Part shown: positions 57,955 through 64,000 of the stretch, piece by piece
How positions within the stretch are numbered: the stretch's first letter is position 1
Layout: every line of letters begins with the position of its first letter
Assembly (NCBI RefSeq): GCF_019320115.1
Contig: NC_089593.1
Span: 35,101,835 to 35,165,834, forward strand
From: Miscanthus floridulus
Lineage: Eukaryota; Streptophyta; Magnoliopsida; Poales; Poaceae
Length of the DNA: 64,000 nt
Direction of reading: 5' to 3'
Position numbers and translations under genes: made by a program
Notes under the pieces: model-generated
The model's database searches: none
What the model was told of the DNA's origin: nothing
The model's input: only the letters and a program-made list of their open reading frames with translations

Positions 57955-58590
57955 TGATTGCAACACCACTAATTTGGTTGCTATAGGTGGGTCGTATTGC
58001 AACATTTTCAAAAAATGGTTGCAATATGTGCCTATAATGCAATGGACTAAATTTGTTGCAATATGTGTGGTTTGTCGTTGCAACAGGCTTGTGCTACTAC
58101 AAGCATTTAAGAATTGTGTTGCAATTAGTTGGCATTATTGCAATGGCATTTTTGAGTTGCAATAGTATTGGTTTTTATTGCAATTACTTGGTGTTATTGC
58201 AACTATATTGGATTTGGTTGCTTTTGCTTGTAACTATTACCACAGTTAATATGGGTTGCAATAATGTTCCATGGTGTTGCAATTGCTAAGGTGGTTATTG
58301 CAACAAGATTTCCGAATAGATGCAATAGCATGTTCCTATTGCCACGGTTTTCTAGGGGTTGTAATAATTTTTTGTGGTGTTGCAATTGTTAAGTACTTAT
58401 TGCAACTACAATCCTAAATGGTCGCAATATCATGTTAATATTGCCATGGTTTTTTTTTGTGTTGCTATAGGCTACCGTTGATGCAACGGCCTAAAAGTGT
58501 TGCAATATACAAAATTGGTTGCAATATACAAAATGCTCCACGCATTAGACTACCCCTGATGCAACGGTCTAAAAGTGTTGCAATATACCA
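57955..58590. repeat. CACTA subterminal repeat region (~18 TTGCAA motifs)
   Basis: The palindromic hexamer TTGCAA occurs about 18 times by eye in ~635 bp, in both 'ggttgcaat' and 'attgcaac' settings, spaced ~20-50 bp. In En/Spm such subterminal motifs bind the element-encoded TNPA-type protein; that role is inferred here. Near the inner end, 'gatgcaacggcctaaaagtg' and 'gatgcaacggtctaaaagtg' form a diverged ~70-bp direct repeat. Confidence 0.85.
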
Positions 58591-58658
58591 AAAATGATTG
58601 TAATAGACAAAATGCTCCATGCATTTCTAAATAATGTATTCTATTGACAAAAAAAATG

Positions 58659-58733
58659 TTCCACTGAGGATTTGATCCTAGGAACTAAAGTACAAGCAAA
58701 CACTCATCTACCACTGGGCTACTAAGGTGTGTT
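58659..58733 (-). other. tRNA-like relic with A and B boxes
   Basis: On the minus strand, TAGCCCAGTGG (58711-58721) matches the Pol III A box pattern TRGCNNAGYNGG. GGATCAAATCC (58668-58678) is two changes from the B box GGTTCGANTCC, at tRNA-like spacing of ~32 bp. Complete cloverleaf pairing is not evident. It may be a tRNA pseudogene or the head of a tRNA-derived repeat caught inside the CACTA element. Confidence 0.4.
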
Positions 58734-59003
58734 CAACATTAAGCTGCCTTTATATTACTTGTTTACATGATGAAGATGGCTAATTCACTTCATATGTCAA
58801 CAAGGACGATAACCATCCGCATCTTCCATGACAATTTCAGAAAACAAAAAAAATTGTCCAGCTTGCTGATATTTGTGCATATGATAGAAAACAAATATGA
58901 GTATAACAGTTTAAAGACCAACTGTAGCTATTCATTATCCCGGACAATGAGATTGTTTTAAAAAAATCCAGAAAAATATCACTGTTGTACAAAGGATAAG
59001 TAT

Positions 59004-60335
59004 TTAAACAAAGAAATCATCTTCTAGGCTTTCTACCGCAACTGGTGCAACAACTCCATCGTCAATGTAGGTGTCATCTTCGTCATCATCATCCTCATCA
59101 AGTAAGACCACATCATCTAGTTCGAGAACTGCTTCGCCACGCACCTGATTAATAAGAGAGGCATCACCAGTTGTGCCTTCCTTGTCTGGTCTTGTCCAAA
59201 TTGACAAATCCTCATTTGGGCCTAATAGATTCATGTCTTGGATTCCCACATCAAGTAGATCGACTTCCATGTCACCCTCATTCTATGCTTCTGGCATGGC
59301 AAACAAATTTCTTGGTCTCACCGCAACAACACTAGACCATCCTGGCTTGTTCACGAGGTTGACAAAAAACATCGGTTTCGGCCTGTGTTGCCAGAATGTA
59401 AGGTTCATTTGAATATCTAAACCTGGAAGTATCGATATCGATAACACCATATTTATCCCTATTGTATCTCTACTTCTGCTGGTACTGGCAGCTGGCACAT
59501 CATACCAATCACATTGAAACAATAAAACTTCTTTTTGTGTAGGGAACTCGAGTGAGATCATTCTTCTAATCACTCCATACCAGGTCATGTTGCTAGTAGT
59601 ACCATCACCCCTCACAAGCACACCACTGTTTTATGTGACGAGGTTTCTCTCAATGGTAGTCAGTTCGAAATAGCCAGTTATTGATGTAGCATTTATTGAA
59701 CACACGAGCTTGATGGTCCGGTCCTTGAGAAAGGGCATACATAAGTTCACTTGCTTCACCTTTCTTGTATAGTTTGGTGATATGCAAACACAGGTTGAAA
59801 ACAAATGCCAGTTAATAAGTACATCATCCTAACCATCACATGGAATAAAAAAATTAAAAAATAGAACTAACCATGACCTCGAACCACCTTACAAAGTGCT
59901 CCTCATGTCGTTTATTAAGACTCCTTATACTATTTTTTTAGTTCTTCCATGTGCTCGCTGCATCGAAATAGCCAATTAATTAATTAGTTGATGCCTAGAA
60001 ACAAAAAGTAGAGTAATTAATGATGGTATATTGCAACTTACTCGACCCATGGGCTGGCTTCATCGTAGTTACTAATTATGTAGTGCCTCATCTTCCGAAC
60101 CTCATCTGCACCAAATATCTCGGTAGTCTGTCCTCTCCTCTTGTAATCCATTTCTCCAAATACGCTCAGACCAGATGGCGGCTCATTCACTATTGTACTT
60201 TCATGACGATCAGCGCGATTCATCTCGGTGTCGACATCCAAGAATCTAGAGCAAAATGTAAGGCACTCCTCGGCTATGTATCCCTCGGCTATTGAACCTT
60301 CTGGGTGTTCCTTCTGGGCCCCTCATGTTAGTGGC
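59004..60335 (-). pseudogene. TNP2-type CACTA transposase, C-terminal part only
   Basis: Reading leftward from ~60335: the end of the DUF4218 region with 'EGSIAEGYIAEECL'; a linker with 'LSVFGEM'; an exon ending 'SPWVE' (donor GTAAGT near 60035); an exon with 'HEEHFVRWF' (~59960-59873); an exon with 'ELMYALSQGPDH' (~59750-59690); then the DUF4216 region with 'TWYGVIRRMI', 'FQCDWYDV' and 'GWSSVV' (59621-59283); and an acidic C terminus ending at TAA 59004-59006. In-frame stops at 59283 and ~59632 are TAG and TAA, each one C-to-T from a Gln codon. A frameshift lies near 59650. The catalytic transposase_21 portion and most of DUF4218 are absent upstream, so it is a dead fragment. Confidence 0.82.
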
Positions 60336-60912
60336 ACACTGGCCCAAAACTATGTATAATAATGTTGACAAGCAAGAAGTGAAACAAAATAACCAGTAAC
60401 TCAATGGTGTCTATGACAGTGATATAAATCGACGTTCCAGGTTCAATCCTTGTTCTCCACCCTTTTTCCACTTATTTTTTTTGTATTTTTTGTCGAAAAT
60501 TGGCTTGGCGCCCGCATGCAGCCTTTTATTGCCTAATACCCCGCCCATTATGCGAACAAAACGAATCTTAACCTCCCCATGTCCTCATTATCCTCCCCAT
60601 CTCCTCCAATTCTTTCCTTTCCCTCCTCCAACTCGGTTCTCGATCTGCACCCGCCGCCATCGCTTGTCTTCGCTGTCGTGTCATCATTGGAGGGGCACTG
60701 GTGCAGTACAACCCACACCCGGAGGCCACCGTGACGTGCCTCCCCACCACCGGTGCTCAAGCCTCAAGCACTCCCGGACTTCCTCTTCGTCAGAGTTATG
60801 GCAACCCTAGGGCCATTGATCTATTCACTTTTCACTTACAAAAGAGTAATGCATGTACTTGTGTGTCTATGTAGTTAACTTGTTCAATGTAGCTGGACTG
60901 CAGATTGCATCA
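60336..60912. other. Junction and 5' region between TNP2 relic and PTTA gene
   Basis: TNP2 similarity stops near 60335. 60480-60800 is C-rich on the plus strand and may be 5' leader or first-intron DNA of the PTTA gene. ORFs on both strands here lack recognisable domains. Confidence 0.4.
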
Positions 60913-63815
60913 ATGGAGACTCAATCGACGTCACCTGCGTTCAACACACCAACACCTGCTTCATTGTCTAGACCCAGGGCGACGATGCCGCTTTTTCAAA
61001 CACCTTTGTCCAGGACGGCGACACCTCCTACCGATGAAGATGGAGGTGATGGCAGCCAATCACAAGAAAACCTCCGGTGTTCCACTCAGGAAGACGACAG
61101 GTAACGGCACAATGTGTGTCTAGATGCTACTGTAATGGTTTAGAATTCGACAAGTTACTTCAATAATAGTGAGATTCTTCAATAAACGGTAGTGAGATGC
61201 TTCAATAATATGAAGGACACATTATTGTTTGCCATTATCAAGTTGTTCCTTCTTTAAATATTGTTTAGGGTGTGCTTATGTTTCTCATTACATTCTATGA
61301 TAGCTCAGAACAAACATGGACTATTTCTTTCACTTGCAAGGGGGCACCAAGGGGACAACAATTTGCTCAGTATACAATAGCCAAGGACGAGCTCACGTTT
61401 GGTAACTTAATAACAATGAAATCAAATTTGGGGTATGGTACCAGGGACTACTTGTACTATAAGAGGAGAAGTGGTAACTCTGTAGAAACACTAAACGAGA
61501 TCGAATATGATGTCGATGCAAATGCAATGATATCAAGTAATGCAGAGGAGAGGGAGGTCAGATTAGTATTGTCAAGGGATCAAATAACAGAGCGAACTGT
61601 GGACATAACACCCATTAAATTGCTAAGAACTGTGGCATCAAATAGTGAACATTCCATAGATGTGTCACTTGATGATTACAAGGTGTGGCTTAATAATATG
61701 CATAGACAGGGCCAAGGCATGGGTCAGTTATGTTGCTACCCTATTATGAATTGTTATATTATATTATATTGCAATGGCCAGATCACTAATAGCAGCATGG
61801 CTTTCGTAGATTTTGAAGATATATACAGGGATGATACAGTCAAGACTTACAAAGAATGGTTAAGGGTGCAAGGACAACTAGATCAAATTAGTAATATATA
61901 CCTTCTTTTCCCAAAATGTCAACCAACTTATTATTAGTCCTTTGCAATACATTTATAGTTTACACTTGTGACCTATTGTCTGTAGGTGCATATGACAACC
62001 CTACAAGTCAGATAGATTTACTAAATTCAAGTCAAGATAGCAATCCAACACCACCTCTGAACCAGCCATCACATGCTCGGCGTGAGAAAACACAGGGAGA
62101 TAGTAAGTGATGCTTATTGTGATTTTATTTTGATGTTCAGTTCAGTTTTCCCTATGTAAATGATTTTGTTTAATCTCTTGCACTGTATATTGTTTCAATG
62201 GACAAGACTCCCAAAAGAGGAAGGCACGAGGTACTGTGAAAGGATTGGCAGCCAGCCAAAAGAGATCCAAGCAGGGCAGTCAGAAGCTTAAACTCCAATT
62301 CTCTAGACATGGAGGAGCTGTAGGTGAGAACGCACGCACATTTACTGATGAAATAGTAGTGTACACAAGGAAAAAAGCATCACTCATTGGGGTGAGAACA
62401 TGGAAGGATATCCACCAAGATATCAAAAATCCAATAGTATCTGATATGATGGTAAGTTTCTGATTTGTTTTTGCTAGCATACACAAGTTTTGTTACCAAA
62501 TTATTTAAGAAGTGATCCTAGAATTTATGTTTTATATGTTGAACAACATAAGTGGGACATTGAGAATAACTGAAGAAAACAGGAAAAAGATATGGACCAT
62601 TCGCTAATGAGCGTTACAAAGGATGGCGACCAACATTTAGTGCTACATACAGGGCATACACACCTATGAGGAGAGAATGAGACATAAGCCAGAAGAGTTG
62701 GACATTGTTGAATGGCACTATCTGGTTTTGTATTTTGGCAAGGCAAATTTTCAGGTTTGATGACCTTTACTTTATTCTTGCCATTTGCACTTGATGAAAT
62801 AAAGGCTATGTTTTGGTACATTGCAATATTTTTTTATAATCAACTCCTTGTGCAGAGGGTTAGTTGCAAGAATTCTCGGAATCGACAGAATGTAAAGGTA
62901 CACCATCGGGCAGGATCAAAGACTTTTTCTCAGTGTAGCTTTGAGAAGGTAATAACTTCAAAAGCACATGACCATGCTTCCTTACCTTTTGAAATATCGC
63001 TAATTTGTTACATTCTTGCCTAATTAAAGGGACCCAGAGCCAAATGATTTGGAGTCTTTCATGATCATGCATAGTAAGAATGGGCAATGGACAAGCCAAG
63101 AATCTAGGGATGTCTATGTGAGTATATAACAGTTTGTACAAACCTTATTAACTGATGCAAAGTGAACCCCTACAAAATCATTTTCAATTAACTACTTCAA
63201 CTGTCCACCTTTGTTAGGATAATGCATGCAGCAAAATTTTGGAGAGGGAAACAGATGGAAAAAGCACTCATCATCTCAAACGTGGAGCAAAATCAGATTT
63301 TTTAGTCAGCCTACCAGGAAACAAGAAACTACAAATCAACCAAGATCTATGCTAATGGATACTTGGCAAAATACCCAACTAGAAGGCAACTATTGTCTGA
63401 GGATTACCAGTACCAAGTGCATCAGGAATCGGCACTAGTCGAAGCATTTTCAAAGCTACAAGAGATATTAGAATCTCAAGAGGCTGAAAGGGAAGCCGAA
63501 AGGGAAGAACATAGGCGTTAGATGGAAGAAATGATGAAGGCAAGGGAGGCCGATAGAGAAGCTCTTAGGCAAGAGTTTATGGCAATGATGCAACCAACAC
63601 ATGTACAAGCATCAATACAACATGTAATAGTCGGCTACAAACCATGCATTATTTTCGTAGTTTCAAACTCCACTCATGATTTTTCTGACCAAGATTGAAA
63701 TGCAGGCTAACAAAGATGGGGGACAAAATACAAAGGTTGCTGCTACAACAAACATGGATGAAGAAAATGTAAATATAGAAAGTGAAGAAATATCACATCA
63801 TCATGTAGTTTGAGA
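60913..63815 (+). pseudogene. PTTA/En-Spm plant transposase-family gene (transposase_24-like), introns, damaged
   Basis: The probable start is ATG 60913, a Ser/Thr/Pro-rich exon to ~61100 (GT follows). A large exon from ~61309 holds 'TWTISFTCKGAPRGQQFAQY' and 'GTRDYLYYK'. Parts at ~61808-61895 hold 'TYKEWLRVQGQL'. Further exons lie at ~61986-62101 and ~62207-62451, the latter with 'GENARTFTDEIV' and 'IGVRTWKDI'. ~62565-62753 holds 'NERYKGWRPTFS' and then 'HKPEELDIVEWHYLVLYFGK' in a shifted frame, a 1-bp loss near 62652. ~62857-62950 has 'HHRAGSKTFSQCSFEK' and ~63030-63118 has 'EPNDLESFMIMHSKNGQW'. ~63395-63625 is a Glu/Arg-rich coiled coil with a TAG at 63521. These blocks match the plant PTTA/En-Spm transposase-associated family. 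The right end probably continues beyond the window. Exon edges are approximate. Confidence 0.75.
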
Positions 63816-64000
63816 ACTAAAACGTATTTAATGTTGTCATGTGATAGTCCTTAGTATGAGGCATAATTTTCCCTCCATCTATTGATTTGTAGGAAAACCA
63901 AGATAGCATCCCACCACAAACACAACTCGCAGCTACAACAACGGCAGGTACAAGTAATGGTCACACAACTAGAAATAGTGCTGCGAATAAGACTCAAACT

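Larger units (their letters stand above)
57921..64000. mobile_element. CACTA (En/Spm) transposon, left part; runs past the window edge
   Basis: The terminus CACTACAAGG at 57921 follows a possible 3-bp target site 'atc'. A subterminal zone of TTGCAA motifs (57955-58590) is followed by a minus-strand TNP2 relic (59004-60335) and a plus-strand PTTA/En-Spm gene (60913 to the edge). Terminal CACTA, dense subterminal motifs and both gene families together identify the superfamily. The right end is outside the window. Confidence 0.88.

Noticed and set aside
57947..58289. Cys/Leu-rich ORFs in the CACTA subterminal region
   Set aside because: They are produced by repeated TTGCAAT motifs, with open frames on both strands.

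Overview
The window is nuclear DNA of a grass (Poaceae; panicoid is likely, species not determined). It is dominated by nested LTR retrotransposons. The grass call rests on three things: chromovirus-type Ty3/gypsy elements with TGTAACACC-type LTR starts and initiator-Met tRNA primer sites, Tat/Athila-like LTRs with tRNA-Asp-like primer sites and long non-coding internal regions, and a CACTA element with grass-type TNP2 and PTTA/En-Spm genes. Only one convincing host gene was found, a two-exon plant defensin at 51144-51680.

Layout. 1-8330: AT-rich tandem array of ~885-bp monomers, each made of two large imperfect palindromes, with a four-monomer higher-order period of 3541 bp. 8335-8821: 3' fragment of a chromovirus-like LTR. 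10044-11825: LTR 'A' plus its primer site and leader. 11826-12430: truncated LTR 'B1'. 12431-14238: an extra, truncated 5' internal piece of element 1. 14239-26295: element 1, a minus-strand chromovirus with both LTRs and a decayed gag-pol. 26296-27211 repeats 11517-12430. 26605-49977: element B, a Tat/Athila-like LTR element with no recognisable pol, interrupted by a GC-rich block (29536-34400) and by element 2. 34756-47449: element 2, a plus-strand chromovirus with both LTRs, PBS, PPT, chromodomain and an ATATG target duplication. 49978-50380: extra leader copy after the B 3' LTR.

51144-51680: the defensin gene with its own TATA box. 53282-55340: TA microsatellites, a TIR MITE, a ~906-bp foldback element and a TTA-flanked Tourist-like MITE. 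56850-57880: short-motif repeats and an LTR fragment. 57921-64000: the left part of a CACTA transposon, with TIR, ~18 TTGCAA subterminal motifs, a 5'-truncated minus-strand TNP2 relic and a plus-strand PTTA/En-Spm gene with introns that runs toward the right edge.

Three observations stand out. First, element 2 has an intact leader ORF (38658-39188) whose N terminus matches the histone H3 tail at 9 of its first 12 residues after Met, followed by a coiled coil and an acidic tail, in an element whose own integrase ends in a chromodomain. Second, the whole 4.5-kb gag-pol of element 2 keeps one frame and is broken only by 11 nonsense codons, each one C-to-T (or G-to-A) step from a sense codon, seven of them in CHG context. 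Third, the satellite monomer is built from one module in alternating orientation, arranged in a higher-order repeat.
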